The notes: generated by a model from the letters alone, not told the origin. Counted from the first letter of the stretch, positions 1 to 7,732 are shown. The stretch is DNA of 8,384 bases from Bacteroidales bacterium (GCA_003501665.1 DNOQ01000385.1:1-8384), one strand, 5' to 3'. Numbers and translations are program-made.

Positions 1-729
1 TACATAAATCAGATTGACCTCAAGTTTATTCTGGTTTAAACGGTTCTTTCGCAAATATTCTGCAAGAGCATTTGTTATTTTCTCTGTTGTATTGCCATAC
101 TTGTGATAATATTCAAGTAAGGAAGGGTAAGCATCCACCCTTGTGCAGGGAGGTATATATTCAGTGTTAAACTGGACTTCATGTGCAATTATATGAAATC
201 TCCCGACTGTAATATGATTCTTCCACATTTGCGAGGAATTCACCTGTCTGGTGGGAACGGCGTGAAGCTGATATTCCGGCATTACATAAGGATGCCTGAA
301 GGGAACCTCGTTCTCAGCAGGTATGCCCACAGGTACTCTCTTTTCCGGGAAAACTGCGAGAATAATATCAAACATCTCATTCGAAGATTCTGCAACATTG
401 AAATCAAAAGATAATTTACCGGCAGGATATTGAAAATTCTGAATATTCTGTGAAGTTACTTCGATCCTGATCCCTCCCTTGGTAAGAGCACGGCAATCGG
501 TAAGTCTTATATTGATCTGATTATTCTGATCTATATTGACAAGGATTTTCAATGAAGAATCAGCATCACCGCTGCATTCCAGAAGCCCATAATTAAAGTC
601 GTTTAACTGTATTGATGCACTATCCCTTATACTATCCAGAATCCAGTTGTCCAGACCGGTGAAATGATCTTTATTCAATTTCATTCCATCTATCCAGTTG
701 ATTGCAAAACCTCTCTTTTCAGGAAGCAT
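1..729 (-). CDS. tssK: T6SS baseplate protein TssK, N-terminal part (3' end beyond window)
   Basis: This open frame starts at an ATG (complement of 727-729) and runs without a stop to base 1, giving 243 residues. TssK is the baseplate protein that surrounds TssF/TssG wedges and links the baseplate to the membrane complex in the cytoplasm. Near the N-terminus the fragment reads NWIDGMKLNKDHF followed by D at residue 27 (residues 11-27). This matches the conserved W-x-x-G-M-x-L-x-x-x-H-F opening of TssK proteins. Mixed beta segments follow (about 45-125), then a helix-rich part (about 203-232), as expected for the shell domain that contacts TssF/TssG. Known TssK proteins are around 440 residues, so roughly the second half, including the membrane-complex-binding domain, is missing here only because the window ends. 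It starts 11 nt after the tssG stop, with an AT-rich leader and no Shine-Dalgarno site. The family call rests on the N-terminal motif and the gene context. Confidence 0.88.
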   Translation of the reverse strand, partial: MLPEKRGFAINWIDGMKLNKDHFTGLDNWILDSIRDSASIQLNDFNYGLLECSGDADSSLKILVNIDQNNQINIRLTDCRALTKGGIRIEVTSQNIQNFQYPAGKLSFDFNVAESSNEMFDIILAVFPEKRVPVGIPAENEVPFRHPYVMPEYQLHAVPTRQVNSSQMWKNHITVGRFHIIAHEVQFNTEYIPPCTRVDAYPSLLEYYHKYGNTTEKITNALAEYLRKNRLNQNKLEVNLIYV

Positions 730-740
730 ATTGTAATTGT

Positions 741-1646
741 TTATATGTTAGTACTATAGTTGAGTCTGCTTTCGTAGTCCCTTTCCCCCAGAATAAACTC
801 ACTGTCATTGCTGTTCAGGATGATCCGGACAATAACATGCAGATCAGCCTGAATAAATAATTCGGTAAGTCGTTTAATAACTTTCTGTTTGATGCCGGAA
901 ATGTAACTAATTAACGAACTGCTTTCAGCCAGCGGACCAATTTGTATAATCAACCCGGGATTATGATCGGTATATGAACTTCCCAGAAGTGTATTGGAAC
1001 CCAATATTTTTTTACCCAGTAATGAATAACTATCATCATATTGAATGACCGATGGCTGATATATTGTCTCAATTAAGACTTCTTCCTGCAGAATTATCCT
1101 GAAGCATGTCTCAATAAGTTTCATATTACCCGATAATTTTGGTATGTGAGGCAGGATAAAGAATAAGGATGCCTTTTGATAGATATCGAGTTCCAGTTTA
1201 TCAAGATCAAAGAAATCGATGAATTCCTGGATTGTCTCTGGCGAATAGAAGAAATTCTGTTCGAATATTTCCCGTGATACATTATATTTAAAGAACTCCT
1301 GTTCTACAGGCATAAAGAATCTCCTTGCAGTTTTTTCCTCTTCCCTGTGCCTGCGGAATTCCTCGTATGTTTCCTCCCGGTCTCTGAAAAGTTTTTTCGG
1401 AACTGAATGGAAAAATCCTTCAGGCAAAAGATCATAAAAACCTTCCCTCTGAATATAAATATTCCATTCGCGGTCTCCCGCCTCGTTCTTTCTTACTTCA
1501 ATTTTCTCTATCTCTTTCGAAAAAAAACGGCGGAAGACTCCTGATAAATGAACAATTACGTTTGATTCACTGATTTTTTTGTTTGCAACAAGATGGCTGA
1601 CAACCACTTCGGCCAGGAAATCAATATCGTCTTTTCTGAAATTCAT
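741..1646 (-). CDS. tssG: T6SS baseplate wedge protein TssG
   Basis: This 301-residue protein begins at ATG (1644-1646 complement) and ends in TAA. TssG pairs with two TssF copies to form the baseplate wedge, the equivalent of phage gp6/gp7 proteins. Visible marks are an aromatic segment GFYDLLPEGFFH (residues 69-80), a charged helix (about 88-108), RRFFMPVEQEFF (108-119), and a late segment LGSNTLLGSSY...NPGLIIQIGPL (215-239). The last resembles the canonical TssG stretch with LG...LG...(F/L)...LGPL. The length is close to that of other TssG proteins. The start lies only 2 nt after the tssF stop, which suggests translational coupling, and tssK follows 11 nt later. No membrane segment or signal peptide is seen, in line with a cytoplasmic role. 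Placement between TssF and TssK supports the call, since TssG itself diverges strongly between phyla. Confidence 0.9.
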   Translation of the reverse strand: MNFRKDDIDFLAEVVVSHLVANKKISESNVIVHLSGVFRRFFSKEIEKIEVRKNEAGDREWNIYIQREGFYDLLPEGFFHSVPKKLFRDREETYEEFRRHREEEKTARRFFMPVEQEFFKYNVSREIFEQNFFYSPETIQEFIDFFDLDKLELDIYQKASLFFILPHIPKLSGNMKLIETCFRIILQEEVLIETIYQPSVIQYDDSYSLLGKKILGSNTLLGSSYTDHNPGLIIQIGPLAESSSLISYISGIKQKVIKRLTELFIQADLHVIVRIILNSNDSEFILGERDYESRLNYSTNI

Positions 1647-1648
1647 TC

Positions 1649-3505
1649 TCAGTTAAATAATTTGTTTTCCTGTTCCTGATCTGCATAATCAACTTTATAA
1701 CGGTAAATGCATGATGATTTCTGATGTAATATGCTGCTTATCATCTTAACATGGTTCTTTTTCTCAGCATCGCTTTTTCCTTCCCTGAACCTGAGTCGGA
1801 CGTTTATACAATTCTGGAATCCGCTATTAGTATCCCGGGTTATCATTCCTCCCCGGGTGATAACAGCCTCTTCAAGATCATTACCCAATTCAGCAAAGCA
1901 CATAATCCGGATGTCTTCAACAGTAACTACTCTGTTCTTTGTCAGTAATTCATTCTTGAACAAGAAGATACGCTCAATCTGGTCAGGAGGATTTTTTCCG
2001 CCTGCGGTAGTTACAATAAATTTGATACTTTTTTTATCAAAATCATTATTCAGCAGGTTACTTCCCCTCTGAATATTATTCCCGAAAATCCCTGTAGTGG
2101 ACCAGAACTCCAACCAGACATCTTCAACTATTTCGGACCTGATGATTACAAAATGAGTATTGGCCTTTAAATCTTTTAATTTCGAAACATTCAGGTTCAG
2201 GCGGTTAATAATTACCTGAAGATCATTTAGTTCTTTTTCGATGATCGAACTGCCAAGCGATTTAAATGCAACATGTTCTTCCCTGAGAAGTTCAATCAGA
2301 TATTGAATATAATCACGTGCATTCCGTTCATCAAACCGCTTTACTCCATCAGTCCTGATTGTATATGTCCCGGGAGCAAAATCGCTCAGCCTTTTAAAGG
2401 GAACTTCCTGATAATTAATATGATTACTGCTGATAATATTACGGATTGAGAAGAAGTGATCTTCAGTAACTATGGGAAGAATGTTAAGATCTTCATTTAA
2501 TGTATATGGCCTGTTTGAAGTGTGCAGTTTCCTGTTGAGAACAGGGAAAGTATTTATTGTGCAAATAGTTGAATTAATATATCCGACAGGAAATACCTGA
2601 GGCAGTTCAACTTTTATCCAGCACAGATCTTCTTTTAATTTAGCGAGGTCTTCCTCCGCGAAGAAATCATTAAGTTCCAACGGATATTTCTTCTTTGTGG
2701 GCATTGTGTCACAAGCAATTGTAACAAAATTACCTTCAAACAAGCTGTTAATCTTCTTCTCAGTTTTAAGGTTGATATCCAGAAAACTCAGAATATCAAG
2801 TGTTTCGGATTTATATTTATTATCAATCTCAAAACTGAAGCCGCTTTTCACCGGGATATTGATTTCGCCCGAAGAAAACCTGGCAAGATGTAATAATTTG
2901 TCCAGGTCTTCCTTTTCCGGAGTGTTTATCCAGTCGAAATAAAATGAGATCTGATTAAGGTTCTTAACTGCCGGATTGACTCTTAATCCGATCCATATAT
3001 CATTTTTTTGCGGTACGGATTTAGTGGCAGATTTTATTACCGATTCTAAGAATAACAGATCTTTTACCAGAAATACATCACTTGTAGTTGCCATCAATGC
3101 AACTTCAGCATCGATGAGTCTGAAACGTGATGTTGGTGAAAAAACAACCTTTTTCCGGGATGTTTTATTTGATATATCAATTATTTCCTTGTCGAAAACA
3201 AACTGGTCAGCCGGAGTGGTAAAGCGTTCAGGTATAACCGGTTTTGCATTTATCACCGAACAGGAGGGAAATGGATTTATATATACTTCCGGCAGCAGTA
3301 TCTGGGATACCTTTTCAAGGATCCTTGTCTGTGAAATATTAAGTTCGGTTGATAGTCTCTCAAATTCGTATGCACAGGTTCCCAGTAACAGATCGATGAC
3401 AGGATCAAAACCTTCAGAATCCGACTCCTGGTAATCCCATAATTTAGCCGCAGATTTTTTTAATCTGCGATGTATAACTTCCTTTCTGTTACTATCCGGT
3501 TCCAT
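1649..3505 (-). CDS. tssF: T6SS baseplate wedge protein TssF
   Basis: This 618-residue protein starts at ATG (3503-3505 complement) and ends in TGA. TssF is the main wedge protein of the T6SS baseplate. Its core bundle with TssG holds the spike in place and anchors the first sheath ring. The N-terminal region shows the family pattern: DPVIDLLLGTCAYEFERL (residues 34-51), where canonical TssF has a D-P-x-V-x-R-L-L helix, followed by ILLPEVYINPFPS (69-81), matching the L-L-P-x-x...P-x-P-S segment of the family. The rest is mixed alpha/beta with no membrane segment. The length is normal for TssF. It lies 9 nt after tssE and 2 nt before tssG, the usual E-F-G order of baseplate genes. No Shine-Dalgarno site precedes the ATG. 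Several fairly long plus-strand open frames inside it are shadows. Confidence 0.92.
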   Translation of the reverse strand: MEPDSNRKEVIHRRLKKSAAKLWDYQESDSEGFDPVIDLLLGTCAYEFERLSTELNISQTRILEKVSQILLPEVYINPFPSCSVINAKPVIPERFTTPADQFVFDKEIIDISNKTSRKKVVFSPTSRFRLIDAEVALMATTSDVFLVKDLLFLESVIKSATKSVPQKNDIWIGLRVNPAVKNLNQISFYFDWINTPEKEDLDKLLHLARFSSGEINIPVKSGFSFEIDNKYKSETLDILSFLDINLKTEKKINSLFEGNFVTIACDTMPTKKKYPLELNDFFAEEDLAKLKEDLCWIKVELPQVFPVGYINSTICTINTFPVLNRKLHTSNRPYTLNEDLNILPIVTEDHFFSIRNIISSNHINYQEVPFKRLSDFAPGTYTIRTDGVKRFDERNARDYIQYLIELLREEHVAFKSLGSSIIEKELNDLQVIINRLNLNVSKLKDLKANTHFVIIRSEIVEDVWLEFWSTTGIFGNNIQRGSNLLNNDFDKKSIKFIVTTAGGKNPPDQIERIFLFKNELLTKNRVVTVEDIRIMCFAELGNDLEEAVITRGGMITRDTNSGFQNCINVRLRFREGKSDAEKKNHVKMISSILHQKSSCIYRYKVDYADQEQENKLFN

Positions 3506-3514
3506 GATTATTAA

Positions 3515-3952
3515 TTATCCTACTGATAATGGGCTAAAAAACAGAAATTCATAGTGTTCAAAAGGTTCGTTCAGATGTCTGATTATTCCTGAGATCATTA
3601 TATTGATCTTTTTCTTAAGTTTTAATGGTTGATCGCGATACTTTTCCATGATCTCTGCCTCTTCCATATCCAGGTTTATCTTAATATTCTTAAGTCGCGG
3701 TTCGTTTAATTCTATTGACTGAAGCATTAAAGATTTCAATTCATCTTTCCAGTCGGCTACGTTTGTGATAGTGCTGTAGTCTTTGTTCCAGATAAAGCAA
3801 CCATATTCCCTGTTAAAGCGGTATTCGTTGAAATGCGTCTTTATTATCAGGTTTATATTCATGCGAATAGAATCCTTCAGGTCGCATAACTTGTGAGGTT
3901 TCTTCTCGGTCAGTGATTTGGTGTCAAGGGGTATGGTATAATAATATCTCAC
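3515..3952 (-). CDS. tssE: T6SS baseplate protein TssE (gp25/GPW-like)
   Basis: This is a 145-residue protein of the phage gp25/GPW family. TssE joins the baseplate wedges to the first sheath layer and starts sheath polymerisation. The gp25 core covers about residues 27-137: a basic helix (DLKDSIRMNINLIIKTH, 24-40), a stretch with YGC (50-52), a long helix ending in the diagnostic E-P-R triad (EPRL, 84-87), then beta strands to the C-terminus. The E-P-R motif is the most conserved feature of the family. The start is GTG (3950-3952 complement). Reading back in frame, a stop is met at 3974-3976 with no ATG before it, so GTG gives the full form. The only early ATG alternative, residue 31, would remove part of the first helix. 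The leader has no Shine-Dalgarno site. It begins 11 nt after vgrG and ends 9 nt before tssF. Confidence 0.92.
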   Translation of the reverse strand: MRYYYTIPLDTKSLTEKKPHKLCDLKDSIRMNINLIIKTHFNEYRFNREYGCFIWNKDYSTITNVADWKDELKSLMLQSIELNEPRLKNIKINLDMEEAEIMEKYRDQPLKLKKKINIMISGIIRHLNEPFEHYEFLFFSPLSVG

Positions 3953-3963
3953 AGAATTATTTG

Positions 3964-5880
3964 CTAGTTTATTTTAACGAGTGTTCCTGATATTTCTGTC
4001 AATACATTTCCGGCAACTTTAACAGTTGCCCCTTTGATTTCAGCCTGAGCATTACCCTCCAGTGACAATTGAGTTGCCTCAATCTTAGTCTGTGTTCCTT
4101 CCAGTTTCAGTCCCGCCTCCCCTTTTACGGAAGTATTGGTACCTTCCAGTTCAAGCCTGGACTGACCTTTTATGGTTGTTGTATTTTGCCCGTCAAGCTT
4201 CACAAGCTGGCCTGTAAGTTTTATATCGTTATTGGCATCGAGCTGGTAATCATTGGCAGTAAGTTTTGTTTTTTGCCCCGAATCAATTGTAATATCATTT
4301 TGTGCCGATATTTTTATGGAATCAGCTGATATTTCAAGCTCTCCTTCTGATTTTATGGTTATTTTACCATTATCATTCAGGCTCAGCGATATTTCATTTG
4401 TAGGTGATTGATCATCTTTATTCAGAATTCGAATCTCTTCTTTACCGTCTTCATCAATAAAAATGATCTGGTTTCCGTTTCTGGTTCTTATCGATTTAAT
4501 ATTATTATTAGAATTATACCAGTTATCAGGAGAAGATTTTTTATGATAGAGATTTCCAATAACAAAAGCCTTGTCAGGATTATCATTCTCGAATCCGATC
4601 AGTACTTCATCACCAATTTCCGGTATAAAGTAAAAGCCATGTTGCTCTCCCCCGCTCATCTTACCGCCATATACGTGAGCCAATCTTAACCAGGGAGTTT
4701 CATCACCCTGGTCCTGCCAGAAGAACTGAACCTTTACCCGTCCCAAAGCTTCCGGATCATCATTATCTTTTACAACTGCAGGTTGAATTTCGGAATGTGG
4801 TGCAGAAATATATCGGTTAACAGGTGGAATATTAGCCTGGGCAGGTATGGCTTTAAAATGATTTACATAATTTCCTGTAATATCGATCGCGTGATTTATC
4901 GACAGAATGATGAACTCACCATAATTTTCCTCCCCGCTGCTTTCACCGGTAATATTTATAACGGACCCGACATTAATATATGGATCATCACTTACACCCT
5001 GATTTTGAACCAGGTCTTTTGTATCTGCGACTTTTCGTGCTTCATTGTAATCAGAAAAGTCTTTCTTATCCTTGAAATTTCCGGATGAATAGTAAGTACT
5101 TATCTGTTTGTATGTATTTTCGGATTTTGAAAGTGCATAATCACCATATTCATCAAGATCGTTTACCTGGAAATCTTTGGTTTTATCCAGGTAAATATCA
5201 TTCTGCATGTAATCATAGGTGCTTATATTATGATTAATATTCAAGACCTTAAGTGAAAATTCAAAATCGGACAGGCTTTTATCAACAGGCAGATCATGCT
5301 TTGGAGTTTTGGACAAACGGCCAAACTTTAGTTCCCTGCCATCATAATAACACCATTCACCATATCTGTCAGCAATTCTGTTCAGAAAATGGAAATTACT
5401 CTCCTTATACTGAACAATATAAGGTATTTCTCCTTTGAATCCGGGATCAGTAACGAATTTTATATCATTTTCAGGGATCTGGCTATGCAAATCCGATACT
5501 ATTGCATCTAACGATTTTGCGGTATATGACTTACAATTATGCATACCATCAAGTAGTATCGTCGGGCTATACCCTTTTACCAGTACTTCCCTGTTGCCTT
5601 TATTACGGCGGTTAAGGCTGATTTCGGTAACAACTCCGTAGAATTCATTCCGGACATCACTCTCAGAAGGTTTCATGATCTTAAAGGCAATTTCAACACG
5701 TTTACCGATAAAATCTCTGGCCTGATTTAGAATAGTGGTGCTCGATTTTGAAAATCCCCCTACCGGAACGAGGATCTCAAAATAATGATGCCAGTCAATA
5801 CGCTGACTAATTGAGCAGTAGGAAATAGGAGATATTTTACTACCTCCTATTTTCACAGTAAGTTGAACATGCTGGGCCAA
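3964..5880 (-). CDS. vgrG (tssI): T6SS spike protein TssI/VgrG
   Basis: This 638-residue protein forms the trimeric puncturing spike that caps the TssD tube and is expelled into the target cell. The gp27-like base occupies about residues 1-355. It includes an N-terminal beta domain with DWHHYFEILVP (29-39) and an ESNFHFLNRIADRYG-type helix (160-174), typical of the phage GPD/VgrG family. The gp5-like OB fold follows at about 362-446 (GRVKVQFFW at 380-388, PWLRL at 396-400, GFYFIPEIGDEVLIGF at 415-430, GNLYH at 442-446). From about 495 to the end is a beta-helical needle with strands of 7-8 residues, ending in TLVKIN. There is no C-terminal effector domain. The start is TTG (5878-5880 complement): in frame, a stop lies four codons upstream and no ATG intervenes. 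A Shine-Dalgarno-like AGAAGG lies 4 nt upstream. It sits 25 nt after tssD and 11 nt before tssE. Confidence 0.96.
   Translation of the reverse strand: MAQHVQLTVKIGGSKISPISYCSISQRIDWHHYFEILVPVGGFSKSSTTILNQARDFIGKRVEIAFKIMKPSESDVRNEFYGVVTEISLNRRNKGNREVLVKGYSPTILLDGMHNCKSYTAKSLDAIVSDLHSQIPENDIKFVTDPGFKGEIPYIVQYKESNFHFLNRIADRYGEWCYYDGRELKFGRLSKTPKHDLPVDKSLSDFEFSLKVLNINHNISTYDYMQNDIYLDKTKDFQVNDLDEYGDYALSKSENTYKQISTYYSSGNFKDKKDFSDYNEARKVADTKDLVQNQGVSDDPYINVGSVINITGESSGEENYGEFIILSINHAIDITGNYVNHFKAIPAQANIPPVNRYISAPHSEIQPAVVKDNDDPEALGRVKVQFFWQDQGDETPWLRLAHVYGGKMSGGEQHGFYFIPEIGDEVLIGFENDNPDKAFVIGNLYHKKSSPDNWYNSNNNIKSIRTRNGNQIIFIDEDGKEEIRILNKDDQSPTNEISLSLNDNGKITIKSEGELEISADSIKISAQNDITIDSGQKTKLTANDYQLDANNDIKLTGQLVKLDGQNTTTIKGQSRLELEGTNTSVKGEAGLKLEGTQTKIEATQLSLEGNAQAEIKGATVKVAGNVLTEISGTLVKIN
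3967..4209 (-). repeat. Short beta-strand repeats in the VgrG needle
   Basis: At protein level, residues about 558-638 of VgrG divide into units of 7-8 residues, most ending in glycine: QLVKLDG, QNTTTIKG, QSRLELEG, then others such as AGLKLEG, TQLSLEG, NAQAEIKG, ATVKVAG and NVLTEISG, ending in TLVKIN. This periodicity is like that of the gp5 C-terminal needle of phage T4, where three chains wind into a triangular beta-helix. Two of the units read LELEG and LKLEG about 15 residues apart, which suggests local duplication. The DNA copies have diverged, so this is a protein repeat rather than a clean DNA repeat. Confidence 0.8.
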
Positions 5881-5884
5881 TTTC

Positions 5885-5890
5885 CCTTCT
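5885..5890 (-). promoter_or_regulatory. Shine-Dalgarno-like site before vgrG
   Basis: On the minus strand the sequence AGAAGG is followed by GAAA and then the TTG start of vgrG, a spacing of 4 nt. It supports the TTG as the real start, because no ATG or GTG is available upstream before the in-frame stop. It is the only clear Shine-Dalgarno-like site before any start in this window. The spacing is somewhat short for an ideal site. Confidence 0.55.
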
Positions 5891-5905
5891 TATTAATAAA
5901 TTTTA

Positions 5906-6304
5906 CTACCTGTCAGGCCATTCATTCTTATGCTCCGCTCCTCCTATATCGATTTTCATTGCAGTGATTGTAAATGATTCCATCATATTATCTCCTCCCT
6001 GCCAATGAAAACTCTCACTATATTCAACAATATATGCATCTTCAAATTTAATCTCTTTCATTGAAGCGCCTTCTGATTTTTCATCCGCGATTTTGATTGT
6101 TCCACCCTTGGTTTTATAAGGTGCAACCATCCAGCTGAACAGTTCATTTTTTGATGATGACTCAATAGTAATCTGAATGACCCCGCCACGAACACCGCCT
6201 GATGGCCGTCCGGTCGGATCATAGTCTCTGCTGAGACTGTACGAGAAATCGACAATTCTTACATCCTTTAGCGGATCCATGTCTAAACGTGCTGAAAATG
6301 CCAT
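5906..6304 (-). CDS. tssD (hcp): T6SS tube protein TssD (Hcp), Bacteroidota type
   Basis: This 132-residue protein forms hexameric rings that stack into the inner tube and is secreted when the sheath contracts. It starts at ATG (6302-6304 complement) and ends in TAG. Typical marks of the Bacteroidota TssD family are MAFSARL at the start, a beta strand with FSYSLSRD (20-27), the loop TGRPSGGVRGG (31-41), which corresponds to the G-R-P-S-x-G-V-x-G-G signature, then WMVAPYKTKGG (58-68), KEIKFEDAY (83-91), ESFTITA (109-115) and the tail AEHKNEWP (123-130). There is no extension at either end, so this is a plain structural tube subunit, not an Hcp-effector fusion. A 40-nt AT-rich spacer separates it from tssC, the longest gap in the window, and vgrG follows after 25 nt. 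It is expected to be one of the most abundant products of the operon. Confidence 0.96.
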   Translation of the reverse strand: MAFSARLDMDPLKDVRIVDFSYSLSRDYDPTGRPSGGVRGGVIQITIESSSKNELFSWMVAPYKTKGGTIKIADEKSEGASMKEIKFEDAYIVEYSESFHWQGGDNMMESFTITAMKIDIGGAEHKNEWPDR

Positions 6305-6344
6305 TTTGTGTAAATTTTAAGTTTGACAATAAATTATATACAGT

Positions 6345-7721
6345 TCATTTTTCCGAGAATTCTGTAACCCATTCTTCTGCTGTATTTCCCTTTGTACCTC
6401 CTAATCGCAGCAGGAAGCTTTTAGCCGGGAAGAAGGGAGTGATATGAATGTCCAGATGGATTATTTTAGTTTCCGGGTCCTGTCTGAGATCAATAACAGA
6501 AAAGGACTCAATTATTTTATCATGTCCTTTGATACTGCCGAGGAAACGTCCTATCTCTGTCCGCAGGTCTTTCTCAACCTTCGGGGTCCAGTTTACAAAA
6601 GCCTGCCTGTTCAGGAAATCTATAATTACCTTGGCCACGTAATCAAATACTCTTACCACGGAATATGTCTGTAAACCAATATCATTCCCGTTATAAAGAG
6701 TTTTTGCTGACATACCCATAACTTTACCCCATTCATGTACCATTGGAACCAGGCCTCTTCGTTCAAGCTCGCTGATTTCACTTTTCTTGAGCTCAAATTT
6801 CACCCCGTTAATCTCATTCAGTCCACCATGCATTTTACCGGCAACGGGTTGTGCAATAAGTGTGCTGTAGATCTTCCCTGCAAGAGATGTGGAAGGCGGG
6901 ACATAAAGATGGTCTTCCTCATCCAGGTCGGTATACTTTTCCCTTCCGACTACCCAGTTACATGTGAGAATCACATTTGACTTATAGATTTCACCTCCTG
7001 TCAGTCCGGCTGAATCAAATTCCTCAATTACAGCCTCCGGATCATCAAGGTGCTGGAAATCAGTAACAAGCAGCACTTTATTATTATAGGCAATTTTTGA
7101 CCATTTTTCAACTGCAGCATTGGATCCGAGATACCCCGGGATGACCAGTAATGAATAGTTTTCACGCAGATCCAGCCTGTCATAATTCAGTTTAAGTTCC
7201 TCAGTTATTTTATCAATAACCAGAGTATTCTCCATATCCTTCAGCTTATCAGGATCAACATTGAAAATAGTAATATTACGTATTTTATCTCTTTCAGTAT
7301 TTTTATAAAATAATGCAACGGATCTGTAATTAGCTTCCAGCTCCCTGGTCTCAGTCAAAGCTTTTTTCAAATTGCTGTTCAGGGTTTTTGATGCTGCCTG
7401 CGCTTTTTCCTGGGATGCTGATATCATATCGGCTACATTTTCATGTGATGACAGTAGTTCAATCCACAGGTTAATCGTATTCTTCAACTTCTCCCTTTCT
7501 GATTTCTTGCCTGATTCTGTAAGAAAAATGCCTTTTCTCGCTTTTGAAGAAGGATCCATGGAACCCGCACCTTCAATAGTTTCTTTTAAGAGATCAAACC
7601 CTCCAAAGTCCATCAGGGCTTCAAGAGCATTTTCAAGAGGTACACTTTCAATTTTTACCTTAAGCTTTTCCTGAGCAGGTTTTTCCTGTTGTTTATCTTG
7701 TTTTTCGACTTCATTAGCCAT
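6345..7721 (-). CDS. tssC: T6SS contractile sheath large subunit TssC
   Basis: This 458-residue protein is the large subunit of the sheath (VipB/TssC), which polymerises with TssB around the TssD tube and contracts to drive it out. It starts at ATG (7719-7721 complement) and ends in TGA. Residues 1-24 are rich in Lys, Glu and Gln and look disordered. A helix follows at about 29-49 (ENALEALMDFGGFDLLKETI). The middle has the sheath core (LLVIPGYLGS 191-200, CNWVVGREKYTD 254-265). The C-terminal third is the most conserved: NDIGLQTYSVVRVFDYVAKV (346-365) and FVNWTPKVEKDLRTEIGRFL (375-394), both hallmarks of TssC, and a beta segment DIHITPFFPAKSF (424-436) of the kind that interlocks neighbouring sheath subunits. 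The start is 11 nt after the tssB stop, the usual B-C pairing. The length is slightly below the roughly 490 residues of proteobacterial TssC. Confidence 0.97.
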   Translation of the reverse strand: MANEVEKQDKQQEKPAQEKLKVKIESVPLENALEALMDFGGFDLLKETIEGAGSMDPSSKARKGIFLTESGKKSEREKLKNTINLWIELLSSHENVADMISASQEKAQAASKTLNSNLKKALTETRELEANYRSVALFYKNTERDKIRNITIFNVDPDKLKDMENTLVIDKITEELKLNYDRLDLRENYSLLVIPGYLGSNAAVEKWSKIAYNNKVLLVTDFQHLDDPEAVIEEFDSAGLTGGEIYKSNVILTCNWVVGREKYTDLDEEDHLYVPPSTSLAGKIYSTLIAQPVAGKMHGGLNEINGVKFELKKSEISELERRGLVPMVHEWGKVMGMSAKTLYNGNDIGLQTYSVVRVFDYVAKVIIDFLNRQAFVNWTPKVEKDLRTEIGRFLGSIKGHDKIIESFSVIDLRQDPETKIIHLDIHITPFFPAKSFLLRLGGTKGNTAEEWVTEFSEK

Positions 7722-7732
7722 AGTAATATTCT

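Noticed and set aside
181..414. Plus-strand open frame of 77 codons in the left part
   Set aside because: It is antisense to the TssK reading frame, which is open across the whole stretch and carries the family motif.
1731..2072. Plus-strand open frame of 113 codons with hydrophobic stretches
   Set aside because: It is antisense to the C-terminal part of tssF. The hydrophobic look comes from complementing Lys/Glu/Asn codons.
2976..3434. Plus-strand open frame of 152 codons
   Set aside because: It lies wholly inside tssF on the other strand, has a Ser/Thr/Asn-rich composition typical of antisense frames, and shows no known family motif.
6058..6255. Minus-strand open frame of 65 codons inside tssD
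   Set aside because: It is in another frame within the well-recognised tube gene and has no recognisable motif.
7372..7674. Plus-strand open frame of 100 codons
   Set aside because: It is antisense to the N-terminal part of tssC and Ser/Phe-rich, as expected for a shadow frame.
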